The notes: a model not told the origin generated them from the sequence alone. Counted from the stretch's first letter, positions 24,385 through 34,238 are shown. The stretch: DNA of 64,000 nucleotides from Hymenobacter persicinus (GCF_004167665.1 NZ_SEWE01000017.1:23105-87104); one strand, 5' to 3'. Translations and numbers: made by a program.

Positions 24385-24780
24385 ATGGAAAAGACCGAAG
24401 TTCAAAACCAAGTACACCTCGATGCGGCCACCGCTCTGCTGACCGGCAACCTGCAGGAAGGAGCCGAGCGTTCCGGCCTCGACAACACCCTGCAGCGCTG
24501 GATTCAGGATATCAAGGATGCCAACAACCCCGAGTTTCACCAGGTCGTGGTCGACCTGCAGGAGCTGAAGGCCCACATGGGCTCGGGCACCTACGACAAG
24601 GACATCATCGGCCGCCTGCTGAATCGTCTGGGCGAGAATACCGTCAAGGCCGCCGTCTTTGCCGAAGGAAACACCAAGCCCCGCGTGGAGCAGCTTGGCG
24701 AAGCCCTGCTGGCTGCCGCTAAGCAGGTGCAGCACCCCGGCACCGCCAACTCTGCCGAGCATGACCTGCAAAACAGCTAA
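24385..24780 (+). CDS. Conserved-looking hypothetical protein, 131 aa
   Basis: The small acidic, soluble, mostly helical protein (LDAATALLTGNLQEGAERS, LGEALLAAAKQVQHPG) has no signal peptide, cysteines or recognised motif. Good codon usage, a strong terminator 33 bases downstream and isolation on its strand support it as a real single-gene unit. Its role is unknown. Confidence 0.7.
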   Translation: MEKTEVQNQVHLDAATALLTGNLQEGAERSGLDNTLQRWIQDIKDANNPEFHQVVVDLQELKAHMGSGTYDKDIIGRLLNRLGENTVKAAVFAEGNTKPRVEQLGEALLAAAKQVQHPGTANSAEHDLQNS

Positions 24781-24812
24781 GCCAATGGCTTGGCACCAAA
24801 TGCCTGAACACG

Positions 24813-24847
24813 AAAAAGCCGGCTCCTGGAAAGGGGCCGGCTTTTTT
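24813..24847 (+). terminator. Bidirectional terminator
   Basis: AAAAAGCCGGC and GCCGGCTTTTT form an 11-base stem with a partly paired interior. It lies between the hypothetical gene and the convergent rplS, whose operon probably also ends here. Confidence 0.88.
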
Positions 24848-24878
24848 GATGCTGGTATCTTTTCCCGAAGGAAAACGA

Positions 24879-25235
24879 TTAACCGCGACGCTCTTTGATC
24901 TTGGCTGCTTTGCCCGACAGGCCGCGCAGGTAGAACAGACGGGCGCGACGTACTTTACCGCGGCGCACCAGCTCGACTTTCTCGATGTTGGGCGACAGCA
25001 GCGGGAAAATCCGCTCGGTGCCGATCTGGTTGGAAATCTTGCGCACGGTGAAGGTTTCGCCGTTCGTGCTGGGGTTTTTCCGCTGAATCACAACGCCCTG
25101 GAACTGCTGAATGCGCTCCTTGTTGCCTTCGCGAATTTTCACGTGCACGTTAACGGTGTCGCCGGCGGCGAAAGCAGGGAAGCTGGCGCGGCGCTCCTGG
25201 GACTCCTGCTGGATAAAATCGAGTAGTACGCTCAT
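24879..25235 (-). CDS. rplS: 50S ribosomal protein L19
   Basis: The 118-residue protein matches L19 throughout, with [29 protein letters not shown] and the [33 protein letters not shown] block. It sits at the 30S-50S interface. It is the last gene of the classical rpsP-rimM-trmD-rplS operon. A palindromic element and about 220 bases separate it from trmD, an unusually long internal gap that may allow separate regulation or processing. Confidence 0.98.
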   Translation of the reverse strand: MSVLLDFIQQESQERRASFPAFAAGDTVNVHVKIREGNKERIQQFQGVVIQRKNPSTNGETFTVRKISNQIGTERIFPLLSPNIEKVELVRRGKVRRARLFYLRGLSGKAAKIKERRG

Positions 25236-25335
25236 GACTGAAAAAAACTAGAAAAAGGACGGCGCCGCCGCCCGGGGTTTCACTTAAGGAGGCGCAAATA
25301 TAGCGCTCTGTTTTGATGATTACAAATCAAGGAGA

Positions 25336-25457
25336 GAAATGGTGAGTTGGTGAAATAGTGAGTGTTATTCTGCTGGCACCGTTGGCGCGGAACTACGTCC
25401 ACCCACGCCGCCAGAACAGCCACTCACCATCTCGCCGTTTCACTATCTCACTTCACT
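25336..25457. repeat. GTGAAATGGTGAG-type palindromic element, copy B
   Basis: The left arm GAAATGGTGAGTTGGTGAAATAGTGAGTG faces a right arm CACTCACCATCTCGCCGTTTCACTATCTCAC. Inner arms TTATTCTGCTGGC and GCCAGAACAGC form the core. The TGA stop of trmD (25455-25453, leftward) is part of the right arm. The element fills the gap between trmD and rplS. Confidence 0.75.
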
Positions 25458-26130
25458 CCCCCAGTAGGTCGGGGCGGCGCTGGCGGGTGCGCTCCAGGGC
25501 CTGGTCGTGCCGCCAGATTTCGATCTGGGGCGTGTTGCCGGAAAGCAGGATGTCGGGCACTTTCTCGCCCCGCCACTCCGCGGGCCGGGTGTAGATGGGC
25601 GGGGCCAGCAGGTTGTCCTGAAACGAGTCGCTCAGCGCCGATTCCTCGTTGCCGAGCACGCCGGGCAGCAGCCGGACCACGGCATCGGTGAGAATGGCGG
25701 CGCCCAGCTCGCCGCCGCTGAGCACGTAGTCGCCCACGCTGATTTCGTGGGTGATGTAGGCCTTGCGGATCCGCTCGTCGATGCCCTTGTAGTGCCCGCA
25801 GAGGATGAGCAGGTTCTGAGCCAGCGAAAAGCGGTTGACCAGCGGCTGCCGGAGCGTTTCGCCGTCGGGTGTCATGTAAATAACCGCGTCATAGGAGCGC
25901 TGGGCCAGCAGGCCGTCCAGGCAGGCCGCAATGGGCTCCACGCGCAGCACCATGCCGGCCCCGCCCCCAAACACGTAATCGTCAATCTGCCCGTGCTTGT
26001 TGATGGCAAACTGCCGCAGGTCGTGGACGTGAATTTCGGCTAGGCCCTTGTCCTGGGCCCGCTTCACGATGGAAACCCCGAACGGGCTGGTCAGCAGCTC
26101 CGGCTGGCAGGTTACGATGTCGACGCGCAT
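25453..26130 (-). CDS. trmD: tRNA (guanine-N1-)-methyltransferase
   Basis: TrmD methylates G37 next to the anticodon to prevent frameshifting. The 225-residue SPOUT enzyme has the trefoil-knot cofactor motifs ILCGHYKGIDERI and HEISVGDYVLSGGELGA, and the N-terminal MRVDIVTCQPELL. It begins 5 bases after rimM. Its stop codon is provided by a palindromic repeat element, so the last residue or two (…LLGE) may have been remodelled by the insertion. Confidence 0.97.
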   Translation of the reverse strand: MRVDIVTCQPELLTSPFGVSIVKRAQDKGLAEIHVHDLRQFAINKHGQIDDYVFGGGAGMVLRVEPIAACLDGLLAQRSYDAVIYMTPDGETLRQPLVNRFSLAQNLLILCGHYKGIDERIRKAYITHEISVGDYVLSGGELGAAILTDAVVRLLPGVLGNEESALSDSFQDNLLAPPIYTRPAEWRGEKVPDILLSGNTPQIEIWRHDQALERTRQRRPDLLGE

Positions 26131-26135
26131 GCCGC

Positions 26136-26747
26136 TTATTGTTTAGCCGTCGGCTCGTCGTCGAGCTCGGGGCCGTCGAACTCGTCGGGCTCGTCCTTCT
26201 CGCGCGAAGCGGGGGTGAGGTAGACGTCGAGCAAGCCCTCGGGCAGGTTCACAAACAGCTTCTTGGCTTCGTGGTCGGCCCGGGTCACGACTTCGCCCAC
26301 CACGGGCACCAGAATTTCCTGGCCCTGGTAGCGCATGCCCATCAGATCCTGCTGGGGCATCTCGTAGAAGGTTTCTACCGTGCCCAGTTCGCCCAGTGTT
26401 TCATCGACCACGAGGTAGCCAATCACGTCGTGGAAATAGAACTGGTCGTCTTCTAGCTCGGGCAGTTCGGTCAGAGGGCGGTAGAGCTTGGCGTTGCGCA
26501 GGGGCTCGGCGGCTTCGATGGTGTCGAAGCCCTTAAGCTTGAGCAGGGCGCGGTTGTCGGCGTGGGGCTGGAGCTTTTCCACGGCGTACTCGGTCAGCTT
26601 GCCGGGCGCGGTGGGCATCTCCAGATACACGGACTTGAGCTTGCGGTAATCGTCGAGGTCATTCACGTCCAGGAAGGCCATCACGAAGCCCTTCAGGCCG
26701 TGCGTTTTGCCGATGGAGCCCAGCTGGTAACAATCGTCGAGGTTCAT
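26136..26747 (-). CDS. rimM: Ribosome maturation factor RimM
   Basis: RimM helps assemble the 30S head around S19. The 203-residue protein has the N-terminal beta-barrel (YQLGSIGKTHGLKGFVMAF) and the PRC-barrel (FYFHDVIGYLVVDETLGELGTVETFYEMP, LVPVVGEVV). A C-terminal acidic tail of about 20 residues (EKDEPDEFDGPELDDEPTAK) extends beyond the usual length. It sits between rpsP and trmD in the standard order. Confidence 0.96.
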   Translation of the reverse strand: MNLDDCYQLGSIGKTHGLKGFVMAFLDVNDLDDYRKLKSVYLEMPTAPGKLTEYAVEKLQPHADNRALLKLKGFDTIEAAEPLRNAKLYRPLTELPELEDDQFYFHDVIGYLVVDETLGELGTVETFYEMPQQDLMGMRYQGQEILVPVVGEVVTRADHEAKKLFVNLPEGLLDVYLTPASREKDEPDEFDGPELDDEPTAKQ

Positions 26748-26870
26748 AATCAGGGGTGCTTACCGGGGTGGGGAAAAAAAGAAGAGGTGACCAGGAGCCG
26801 TCGTTCGTTCAGCCGCCGCAGCTGCTGAATTTCGGAGCCCCTAGTCACCTCTTACCTAACTACCTAAAAA

Positions 26871-27413
26871 CTAGGCGCCGGCTTCTTCAGTCGTTTCGGC
26901 CGGAGCTTCAGCTTCGGTCGTTTCGCCTTCAGCAGCTTCTGCTACGGGAGCAGGAGGCGTGTTTTTCTTGCGGATAGCCTCGGCGCGAGCCTCTTTCACT
27001 TTGGTCTCAGCAGCCAGGGCAGCCTTTTTGGCTTCGTCCTTAGCCGAGCCCAGCGACGTGCGCTTGCTCTCGATTTTGCTGTCTTTCTGCTCTTTCCAAG
27101 CGGTGAAACGCTCGTCGGCAACGTCCTGCGAAATGGCACCTTTGATAACACCCAGCTGCAGGTGCTTGCGGTACAATACGCCACGGTAAGAAAGCATTGC
27201 GCGAACCGTATCGGTTGGCTGCGCACCCTTCATGATCCAATCAAAGGCTTTGTCGCCGTCGAAGTTGATCGAAGCAGGGTTGGTGTTGGGGTCGTAGGTA
27301 CCGATTTTCTCGATGAAACGGCCGTCGCGGGGGGCGCGGGCGTCAGCTACTACGATGTCGAATTGAGCGGCCTTCTTACGGCCACGACGGGCGAGGCGGA
27401 TTTTAACTGCCAT
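26871..27413 (-). CDS. rpsP: 30S ribosomal protein S16 with long C-terminal extension
   Basis: Residues 1-80 are a standard S16 ([34 protein letters not shown]). About 100 further residues form a charged helix rich in Lys/Glu/Ala and an acidic Pro/Thr/Ala tail ([20 protein letters not shown]). E. coli S16 has 82 residues. Extended versions are normal in Bacteroidota. It heads the rpsP-rimM-trmD-rplS operon, with a good promoter 50 to 80 bases upstream. Confidence 0.97.
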   Translation of the reverse strand: MAVKIRLARRGRKKAAQFDIVVADARAPRDGRFIEKIGTYDPNTNPASINFDGDKAFDWIMKGAQPTDTVRAMLSYRGVLYRKHLQLGVIKGAISQDVADERFTAWKEQKDSKIESKRTSLGSAKDEAKKAALAAETKVKEARAEAIRKKNTPPAPVAEAAEGETTEAEAPAETTEEAGA

Positions 27414-27465
27414 AAACCGGGTTGGTTAAGCGACGCAGCTCGTGCGTCTGGTTGAAAATGAGGTG

Positions 27466-27496
27466 CAAAGGTAGGGGAAAAGGTGAAGTTGTGAAA
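27466..27496 (-). promoter_or_regulatory. Promoter of the rpsP operon
   Basis: Read leftward, TTTC (27496-27493) is followed after 19 bases by TACCTTTG (27473-27466), an exact -7 box. The spacing matches the Bacteroidota consensus. The -33 part lies inside a half copy of the GTGAAATGGTGAG-type repeat. Confidence 0.62.
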
Positions 27497-27509
27497 GGTG
27501 AAATTGTGA
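27481..27509. repeat. Half copy of the GTGAAATGGTGAG-type element, copy D
   Basis: AGGTGAAGTTGTGAAAGG and GTGAAATTGTGA repeat the arm sequence of the elements at 10926, 25336 and 35396. No matching opposite arm is found within 150 bases, so this is a solo arm. Confidence 0.45.
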
Positions 27510-27574
27510 TTGGGCCCGCTTTAAATAGGAAAGGGTGGCGCACGGCCCGTAACGGCGGAAATGCGGCATAAAAT

Positions 27575-27604
27575 AAGCCCCGGCTGCTAAAGCAACCGGG
27601 GCTT
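27575..27604 (-). terminator. Terminator of the desaturase gene
   Basis: AAGCCCCGG pairs with CCGGGGCTT, and inner TGCT with AGCA, about 70 bases past the desaturase stop on the leftward strand. The T-run is short. Confidence 0.72.
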
Positions 27605-27671
27605 GTTAAGTAGGCCAGTGGGGCCGGCCGTTGAGTAGCAACTCACCACGAGCCCAGGCATAATTTCCTCC

Positions 27672-28433
27672 CTACGCCGCCACGCGCATCTTGGGAGCGG
27701 CGGCTACTTTGCGCTTGATCTTGATGATGCCGACCTTGTCCAGGGTCCAGATAACGGAGTAGGTTGGGTCCAGCTCCCACCACTTCACGCCGAAGTTGAC
27801 GCGCATGGGCAGCTTGTGGTGGTTGTTCTGAAACAGCTCGCCAAAAGCCAGGAAATCCAGGGCCAGGGTGTTCTTGCTGTGGTCGTGGTTGTCGAAGTTC
27901 TGGTAGCCGTACTTGTGGCCGCCCCAGTTGACGATGGCGCCGTGAATGGGGCCCATCAGGAAGTGAATCGGCAGCAGCAGGTACATCCACCAGGCAGTGG
28001 CAAACTGGGCGTAGAACAGCACGTAGAGCGTGCCCCAGCCCAGGCGGGAGTACCACTTGTCGCCGAAGTTCTCGACGGCGGCCCACTCGGGATAGTCGCC
28101 CTCAAACCGCTCGGCGGCGGGGTACTTGTGGTTGAGCACGTCGTTGTAGATGTTCTTGGTCTTCCACATCATGGAGAAGGCATTCGACGAGAACAGCGGC
28201 GAGTGCGGGTCCATTTCCGTGTCGGAGTAGGCGTGGTGCATACGGTGCAGCAGCGCGTAAGCCCGCGGCGACAGGAACGAGGAGCCCTGGCAGAGGTAGG
28301 TGAACAGGAAGAAGAACTTCTCCCAGAACTTGCTCATCGTAAACATCTTGTGCGCCGCGTACCGGTGCAGGTAGAACGTCTGCGTAAACAGCGACAGATA
28401 GTAGTGAGCGACAAAGAAAATCAGGATTGGCAT
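27672..28433 (-). CDS. Membrane fatty acid (acyl-CoA) desaturase
   Basis: The 253-residue integral membrane enzyme has the three histidine boxes of stearoyl-CoA-type desaturases: HRYAAH, HRMHH and NNHHK, which hold the diiron centre. Four membrane spans flank them (LIFFVAHYYLSLF, FFFLFTYLCQG, YVLFYAQFATAWWMYLLLPI, IHFLMGPI). It introduces a double bond in acyl chains and so tunes membrane fluidity. It is somewhat shorter than animal-type enzymes but normal for bacteria. It is a single gene with its own -7 box and terminator. Confidence 0.93.
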   Translation of the reverse strand: MPILIFFVAHYYLSLFTQTFYLHRYAAHKMFTMSKFWEKFFFLFTYLCQGSSFLSPRAYALLHRMHHAYSDTEMDPHSPLFSSNAFSMMWKTKNIYNDVLNHKYPAAERFEGDYPEWAAVENFGDKWYSRLGWGTLYVLFYAQFATAWWMYLLLPIHFLMGPIHGAIVNWGGHKYGYQNFDNHDHSKNTLALDFLAFGELFQNNHHKLPMRVNFGVKWWELDPTYSVIWTLDKVGIIKIKRKVAAAPKMRVAA

Positions 28434-28523
28434 GGGCCGGTCAAATGATGAAAACGCTGACAGCAGGCGGAATAAGCTGCCCGCAGAAGCTCAACGGGGG
28501 GCTATAAGTTCCGCTTGCTTCCG

Positions 28524-28531
28524 CAAAACTA
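28524..28531 (-). promoter_or_regulatory. -7 box of the desaturase gene
   Basis: Leftward TAGTTTTG matches TAnnTTTG exactly. ATTG about 20 bases upstream (28555-28552) is close to the -33 TTTG. Transcription would start about 85 bases before the desaturase ATG. Confidence 0.52.
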
Positions 28532-28623
28532 CGGTCACGGGTGCCCGTCTTCAATAAACGGACCCAAAAGGCCAAAATATTATTCAGCGAATACCGGCTG
28601 GACTTTGCCCGGGTGCGAGACCC

Positions 28624-28658
28624 ACGAAAAAAGCCTCCCCGGGCGGGGAGGCTTTCGT
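28624..28658 (-). terminator. Terminator of the RluA-family gene
   Basis: AAGCCTCCCC pairs with GGGGAGGCTT, with flanking ACGAAA/TTTCGT extending the stem, 20 bases past the stop of the pseudouridine synthase gene on the leftward strand. Confidence 0.85.
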
Positions 28659-28678
28659 AACGAACTGCGCAAGAAAAG

Positions 28679-29392
28679 CTAGGCCGGGTAAAACGCCTGG
28701 GCGGCTTCCCAGTGCGGCATGGCCGGCACCGGGGCGCGGAAGCACATGGCCTCCTTCGTGACGGGGTGCTCAAACTCGAGCTGACGGGCGTGCAGGGCAA
28801 TGCTCACGTCGGGCAGGGGGGAGAGGAAGCCGTACTTCACGTCGCCGACAATGGGCGTGCCCAGGCCCGTGGCGAGCTGCACCCGGATCTGGTGGGGGCG
28901 GCCCGTGATGGGGTTCACCTGCACCAGAAAGCGGTTGCCGGCCTGGCCCAGCACTTGGTAGTCGAGGTCGGCCTTGAGGCCCTGGCTGTGGCGCTCGGTG
29001 TAGGCTTTGGTCACGTTGCGAATGGGGTCCTTGACCAGCCAGTGGGTGAGGTGGCCGCTGGTCGGGTTCGGGCACTTGCCCACCAGCGCCCAGTAGGTTT
29101 TGGTCACCTTGTTGTCGCGGAACATCTCGTTGAGCCGGCTCAGGGCCTTGCTGGTTTTGGCCAGGGCCACCACGCCGCTCACGGGCCGGTCGAGGCGGTG
29201 GGCCACGCCGACGAAGGCGGCCCCGGGCTTCTTGTACTTGAACTTCAAATACTCCGCCGCCTTGGCCGACAGGGGCTCATCCCCGGTGTTGTCGCCCTGC
29301 ACGAGGATGCCGGCGGGCTTGTTGATGATGAGCAGGTGGTTGTCTTCAAACAGGATTTCTTCCTGCTCCGACCAGATATTCGGACGATTCAC
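28679..29392 (-). CDS. RluA family RNA pseudouridine synthase
   Basis: The 237-residue enzyme isomerises uridine in rRNA or tRNA. The catalytic Asp lies in HRLDRPVSGVVALAKT. NKPAGILVQG and the C-terminal GRPHQIRVQLA and DVKYG blocks are typical of RluA. There is no N-terminal S4 domain, so it resembles RluA/TruC-type short forms, and the modified base cannot be assigned. The start codon is GTG at 29392. It is 97 bases downstream of panB on the same strand. That gap holds short imperfect repeats of GAAGTATG and AATTCAGAAT. Confidence 0.9.
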   Translation of the reverse strand: MNRPNIWSEQEEILFEDNHLLIINKPAGILVQGDNTGDEPLSAKAAEYLKFKYKKPGAAFVGVAHRLDRPVSGVVALAKTSKALSRLNEMFRDNKVTKTYWALVGKCPNPTSGHLTHWLVKDPIRNVTKAYTERHSQGLKADLDYQVLGQAGNRFLVQVNPITGRPHQIRVQLATGLGTPIVGDVKYGFLSPLPDVSIALHARQLEFEHPVTKEAMCFRAPVPAMPHWEAAQAFYPA

Positions 29393-29489
29393 TGAAAAGG
29401 TACTTATGAAGTATGGATTACGAAGTATGAATTGCCCGGATGGCGGATTCAGCTAATTCAGAATGCATACTCCAGAATTCAGAATTAAT

Positions 29490-30305
29490 TTAATACGCTT
29501 CGTCCTGGGTGGGGAAGTTGCGGTCCTTCACGTCTTTCACGTAGCGGGTCACGGCGTCGCTCATCAGCTCGCCCAGCTCGGCGTAGCGGCGCAGGAAGCG
29601 CGGCTTGAACTCTTTGGTGATGCCCAGCATGTCGTGCACGACCAGCACTTGCCCGTCCACGTCGGGGCCGGCGCCGATACCGATAACGGGAATTGTAAGC
29701 TTTTCGGCGACTTGCTTGGCTAGGCTGGACGGAATTTTTTCGAGCACCACGGCAAAGCAGCCCAATTCCTGGAGCAGCAGGGCATCTTCGATGAGCTTCT
29801 GGGCTTCGGCTTCCTCCTTCGCCCGCACGGTGTAGGTGCCAAACTTGTAGATGCTCTGGGGCGTGAGGCCCAGGTGGCCCATCACGGGGATGCCGGCCGT
29901 GAGGATGCGGGTAATGGACTCCTTGATTTCGGCCCCGCCCTCGAGCTTGATGCCGTGCCCACCCGACTCCTTCATGATGCGGATGGCCGAGCGCAGGGCT
30001 TCCGAAGAGTTGCCCTGGTAGGATCCAAACGGCATGTCCACCACTACGAAAGCGCGCTTCACGGCCCGCACCACGCTCTGGGCGTGGTAAATCATCTGGT
30101 CGAGGGTGATGGGCAGGGTGGTTTCGTGGCCGGCCATCACGTTGGAGGCCGAGTCGCCGACGAGCAGCACGTCGATGCCGGCGCCGTCGAGCAGGGTGGC
30201 CATCGAGAAGTCGTAGGCCGTGAGCATGGATATTTTTTCGCCGCGTTGCTTCATGGCCAGCAACTGGTGCGTGGTCACGAGTTTCACTTCTTTATGCTGC
30301 GACAT
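29490..30305 (-). CDS. panB: 3-methyl-2-oxobutanoate hydroxymethyltransferase
   Basis: PanB makes ketopantoate, the first committed step to pantothenate and CoA. The 271-residue protein has the TIM-barrel motifs [47 protein letters not shown] and [15 protein letters not shown]. The ATG at 30305 ([15 protein letters not shown]) is preferred. An in-frame start at 30347 only adds a Pro/Ser leader. It is likely cytoplasmic and decameric. No other pantothenate gene lies nearby. Confidence 0.97.
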   Translation of the reverse strand: MSQHKEVKLVTTHQLLAMKQRGEKISMLTAYDFSMATLLDGAGIDVLLVGDSASNVMAGHETTLPITLDQMIYHAQSVVRAVKRAFVVVDMPFGSYQGNSSEALRSAIRIMKESGGHGIKLEGGAEIKESITRILTAGIPVMGHLGLTPQSIYKFGTYTVRAKEEAEAQKLIEDALLLQELGCFAVVLEKIPSSLAKQVAEKLTIPVIGIGAGPDVDGQVLVVHDMLGITKEFKPRFLRRYAELGELMSDAVTRYVKDVKDRNFPTQDEAY

Positions 30306-30442
30306 GTCCGGGTGATTAGGGGATGAGGGAAGTCCGGCCGAGAGCAAGCCGGGCCCAAAAGTGCCAAAATTCCGGCACTTGCCCGGACCGACTGCCGAGC
30401 TTGCCCCCGGCGTGGCCGTGTACCCGCCTGAGCCGGGGCCGC

Positions 30443-33307
30443 TTAACGGGTGAGGAAACTACGGTTGCGGTTCAACTTCAGGTCCTGCAGCAAGGACGAC
30501 TTGGCCGCAATGGTCACGAAGTAGCCGCGGGTGGTGCCGAAGGGAAACCACTGCCCGTTGATCTGCCAGCAGTGCAGGTCGCGGAACACGTTCAGGGACG
30601 TGTACGACACCGTCTGGTTTTTAAAGTCGTAGCCGGTGCTGTAGCCGAAGCGCAGGTTGGGCGTCAGCTTCACCGAGCCGCTCAAGCTCAGACCCGCCGT
30701 GATGGGCGAAGGCCGCAGGCGGCCGGGACGGGCGGGCAGCGGACCCGGGTCGGTGTAGGAGGCCGTGAAGTTGCTGCTCAAATCCCAGGGCAGCTCGAAG
30801 TCCACGTAGTCTTCGTAGGGGTTCACCGGCTGCGGGTTGCCCAGGGCAGGGTCGTTGGTGGGCGCCACCGTGCGCGGCACCACTGACTTCTTTTTGCCCT
30901 GCACGGGGTTGAACTGGTAGCTCAGCGAGAGGTTGGCATTCGATAGGCGGGCCAGGCGGCGCTTGGACTGGTCGAGCAGGTACTTGTTGATCAGCAGCCC
31001 GGTGGAGTCGCGCTGGTAGAATTCGAAGTTGGCCGCCAGCAACACGTTCAGCTTGCGGGCCACCTGGGTGCGGAAGGTCGAAGACAACGGTGACAGGCGC
31101 AGGGATTCGGCGGCGAAGTTGTAGCCAATGTTAAAGTCGAGGCCGTCGATGAGGCTGACCTTCTTGAAGGGCGTGGTGCCGGTGGTGTCCTGGGTGTCGC
31201 GCACCTTCATTTCCACCGAGTTCTGCAGGCTGAAGCTCACGGCGCTGACCTGGCGGCCGCTGGGCGTACCGTACAAGAAGCCCTGGTAGCGGGAAAAGCT
31301 GATGGGGTTGAGCAGGCGGGTATTGTCGCCGGGGTAGCGCGGGTCTTCCTGGTTGTAGCGCAGCCCCGAGCTGTTGGTGAGCGGGCCCAGGTTGGTGCCG
31401 ATGGCGTAGAAGTTGCGGTTACTGGTAAAGTCCGGCGAGTACTGGTAGCTCAGGTTGGGCGTCAGCTTGTGGCGGATGGCCTCAATCTTCTTGCCCTTGA
31501 TGACGTACACCCCGTAGACGTTGGTGCCCAGGTTCAGGCCCGAGGAGTACGAGTACACCCGGTTGAAGCCCCGCACCGTGTCGATGCGCACGGCTTGGGC
31601 GGCCGGGATGTAGGTGTAGTCGAGACGCTTGCCGTACCAGGTTTCGCCGTAGTTGAACGAGGGCTGCAGGCTCAGGTGCTTCAGCACGGTGTAGCTGCCC
31701 AGCGAAATCTGGAAGGCGTGCTGTAGACCGGTCTGGGAGTTGCGCAGGATGGTGCCCAGGTTGCTGAACTTCACCGGAATCTGGTTGCCGACCACCGTGC
31801 CGCCGAGCAGCGGAATGCCGTTGGCCAGGGCCCGGGCCTGCTGGTAGTTGCTGATTTTATTCTGGCCCGTGAGGGTGTAGGCCACCGAAAACTGCTGGTA
31901 CAGCGGCCGGGCCTTCAGCCCGAGCAGCTCGTAGAGATACTGCCGGGCCACGCCCACGGTCACGTCGGGCAGGGTGAAGTCCATGGCGCCGGTGCCGGTG
32001 TTCTGGCTCTGGCTCAGGTTCAGGGCGTAGTTGACCGGCGAGTTGCGGATCTGCTTCTGGTAGCTGATGGTGGAGCTAAACGAGGGTGTCAGGCGCAGGC
32101 GGGTGTCGTACTGGTTTTGCTGGTTGTAGTCGGTGCTGCCGGCCTGCACGCTGGCCGAGAACCGGCCGCCGCCGGGCCGGGGCGTGGGCGTGTGGTTCCA
32201 GGTCAGCCAGAACGTTTTCGGCGCCCGGGGCTTGCGGTAGGTCTGGTCGGTGTTGACCGAGGTCGGGGCCAGAATCTGGCTGGCGGGGCGCTGGCTGAAG
32301 CTGAAGTTCAGGCGCCCATCGTAGGTGTAGCGCTTCAGATACTGCATTTCGGCCGTGGTGCCGAAGCCCCCGAACGTGGCCGCGTTGCCGGAGTAGATGT
32401 CGCCGGTCAACCGGACACCAATATACTCGTTGGGCACCCAGTAGTAGCCGCCGTTGCGCAAAGCGAAGCCCCGGTCGGCGGTCTGGCCGAAAGTCGGAAT
32501 GATCAGGCCCGAAGCCCGGCTCTTGTTCGGCATCGGGAAGTAGCCGAACAGAAAGCCCAGGGGCGTGGGAATGTCGCCAACGACGAGGTTGAAGGGGCCG
32601 GTCACCACCTTTTCCTTCGGAATGACCTTCATCTTGGTGGCGTTGATGAAGAAGTGCGGGTGCTCCAGGTTGCAGGTGGTGTAGCGCCCGTTGCGGCCGA
32701 AAATCTCGTTCAGCTCGTTTTTCTTGATGGTTTCGGCGTGCACGAAGCCTTCGCCCTCCGACGTGACGGCATCCGTAATACGGCCCTTCTTGGTTTTGAA
32801 GTTGTAGTTGATGCGCCCGGCGGCGTAGGTGGTGGCCCCGTCCTTGAACACGGGCTTGTCGCGCACCTTGCCGGTGGTGTCGGCCGCGCCCTCGGCCGTG
32901 AGCAGGTTCTTGGCGTAGTCGACCGTGATACGGGCGGCCTTGAGCGACATCTCGCCATAGTCGACCGTGGCTTTGTCGTAAAGAATTGCCTGCTTGTTCT
33001 CGACCTCAAACCGAATCGAGTCCTTGGCCGCGTACTTCACCGTGGTTTTGATGTCGCCGGTGGGGGCGGCCGCCACGCGCAGGGAGTCGCTGCGGCGGGT
33101 GGTATCAAGCGCAATGCTACCGGCCTGACCAGCCCGGCGGATGCGGGCCGTATCGGCGGGCAGCGGGTTGGTGGCCGGCCGGCCGTCGACGTTCAGGGGG
33201 CGCACCGCGGCCGGTGTGGAGGCCTTGGCCGGGCGGCGCTGCCCCCAGGCAGCGGGCCCGGACCCCAGCCCGAGCAACACCAAAAGCAGCAGAAATGCCG
33301 GGCGCAT
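30443..33307 (-). CDS. lptD: LPS-assembly protein LptD-like (OstA) outer-membrane protein
   Basis: The 954-residue protein begins with a signal peptide ([22 protein letters not shown]), then a Pro/Ala-rich segment. A beta-jellyroll OstA/LptA-like domain follows near residues 90-200 ([28 protein letters not shown]). The rest is a long beta-barrel with many Tyr/Phe/Asn-rich strands, matching LptD proteins that insert LPS into the outer leaflet. An upstream start at 33361 would bury the signal. The conserved disulfide cysteines of E. coli LptD are not obvious. It is divergent from the amidase gene and has its own -7 box. Confidence 0.87.
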   Translation of the reverse strand: MRPAFLLLLVLLGLGSGPAAWGQRRPAKASTPAAVRPLNVDGRPATNPLPADTARIRRAGQAGSIALDTTRRSDSLRVAAAPTGDIKTTVKYAAKDSIRFEVENKQAILYDKATVDYGEMSLKAARITVDYAKNLLTAEGAADTTGKVRDKPVFKDGATTYAAGRINYNFKTKKGRITDAVTSEGEGFVHAETIKKNELNEIFGRNGRYTTCNLEHPHFFINATKMKVIPKEKVVTGPFNLVVGDIPTPLGFLFGYFPMPNKSRASGLIIPTFGQTADRGFALRNGGYYWVPNEYIGVRLTGDIYSGNAATFGGFGTTAEMQYLKRYTYDGRLNFSFSQRPASQILAPTSVNTDQTYRKPRAPKTFWLTWNHTPTPRPGGGRFSASVQAGSTDYNQQNQYDTRLRLTPSFSSTISYQKQIRNSPVNYALNLSQSQNTGTGAMDFTLPDVTVGVARQYLYELLGLKARPLYQQFSVAYTLTGQNKISNYQQARALANGIPLLGGTVVGNQIPVKFSNLGTILRNSQTGLQHAFQISLGSYTVLKHLSLQPSFNYGETWYGKRLDYTYIPAAQAVRIDTVRGFNRVYSYSSGLNLGTNVYGVYVIKGKKIEAIRHKLTPNLSYQYSPDFTSNRNFYAIGTNLGPLTNSSGLRYNQEDPRYPGDNTRLLNPISFSRYQGFLYGTPSGRQVSAVSFSLQNSVEMKVRDTQDTTGTTPFKKVSLIDGLDFNIGYNFAAESLRLSPLSSTFRTQVARKLNVLLAANFEFYQRDSTGLLINKYLLDQSKRRLARLSNANLSLSYQFNPVQGKKKSVVPRTVAPTNDPALGNPQPVNPYEDYVDFELPWDLSSNFTASYTDPGPLPARPGRLRPSPITAGLSLSGSVKLTPNLRFGYSTGYDFKNQTVSYTSLNVFRDLHCWQINGQWFPFGTTRGYFVTIAAKSSLLQDLKLNRNRSFLTR

Positions 33308-33394
33308 CGGGTAGGGATAAAGAGAGAAAAAGGACCGGAGGGGGGGCGTTGGCAATGCCACGTAGTTTTTAATCGTTTATTTTGTGGCTGTTTG

Positions 33395-33402
33395 CAAAGA
33401 TA
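33395..33402 (-). promoter_or_regulatory. -7 box of lptD
   Basis: Leftward TATCTTTG is an exact TAnnTTTG match 87 bases before the lptD ATG. TTCG lies about 21 bases upstream as a weak -33. The box is only 30 bases from the amidase start on the other strand. Confidence 0.5.
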
Positions 33403-33431
33403 ATGGGTAGCTCCCCCAACTAACGAACTCT

Positions 33432-34238
33432 GTGCGGAATATTGTCGCTCTTTGCGCTGCGGGCCTGCTTTTTCTGGCGGGACCAACGCGGGCCGTGGCT
33501 CCCGGCACGCCGGGGCTACCGCCCGCCAAATACCACCTGCGCACCGTCGTACTCGATGCCGGCCACGGCGGCAAGGACCGCGGCTGCGCTGGCGTGAAGG
33601 CCCGCGAGGCCGATGTAGCCCTGAAAATCATTCTGGAGCTGGGCCGGCAGATTGAGGAAAACATGCCCGACGTGAAGGTGGTCTACACCCGCAAAACCGA
33701 CGTGTTCGTGGAACTCACCGACCGGGCCGGCATTGCCAACAAGCATGCCGCCGACCTGTTCATCTCGGTGCATTGCAACGCCAGCGCCCCCTCGGCCTAC
33801 GGCACCGAGGTCTGGACCATGGGGCCGCACAAGACCGACGCCAACTTGGCCGTGGCCAAGCGCGAAAACGCGGTAATCTTACAGGAAGACAACTACAAGG
33901 CCAACTACAACGGCTTCGACCCGACCTCGCCCCAGAGCCATATTTTGTTCTCGCTCTACCAAAGTGCCCACGTCGTGAACAGCATCCGCTTCGCCCAGAA
34001 AGTGGACCGGCAGTTTCGCACCACCGTGGGCCGCAGCTCCCGCGGGGTGAAGCAGGCGGGCTTCCTGGTGCTCTGGAAATCGACGATGCCCTCGGTGCTG
34101 ATTGAGTCGGGCTTCCTGACCAACCGGGCCGAGGAGCAGTACCTCAACGATAAATCGGGGCAGTCGTATATGGCAGCAGGAATCTACCGGGCCTTCCGGG
34201 ATTATAAGAACGAACTCGAAGCTATGAACGGGGAGTAG
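33432..34238 (+). CDS. N-acetylmuramoyl-L-alanine amidase (Amidase_3)
   Basis: This exported zinc amidase cuts the lactyl-peptide bond of peptidoglycan during cell separation. The start codon is GTG (33432), giving MRNIVALCAAGLLFLAGPTRA as signal peptide. Zinc ligands are His45 (DAGHGGKD), Glu59 and His114 (SVHCNAS). The catalytic Glu225 is in VLIESGFLTN. The 268-residue length fits a catalytic domain without AMIN or SPOR modules. It is followed after 65 bases by the MCE protein gene, probably in the same transcript, a pairing that suggests linked envelope maintenance. Confidence 0.94.
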   Translation: MRNIVALCAAGLLFLAGPTRAVAPGTPGLPPAKYHLRTVVLDAGHGGKDRGCAGVKAREADVALKIILELGRQIEENMPDVKVVYTRKTDVFVELTDRAGIANKHAADLFISVHCNASAPSAYGTEVWTMGPHKTDANLAVAKRENAVILQEDNYKANYNGFDPTSPQSHILFSLYQSAHVVNSIRFAQKVDRQFRTTVGRSSRGVKQAGFLVLWKSTMPSVLIESGFLTNRAEEQYLNDKSGQSYMAAGIYRAFRDYKNELEAMNGE

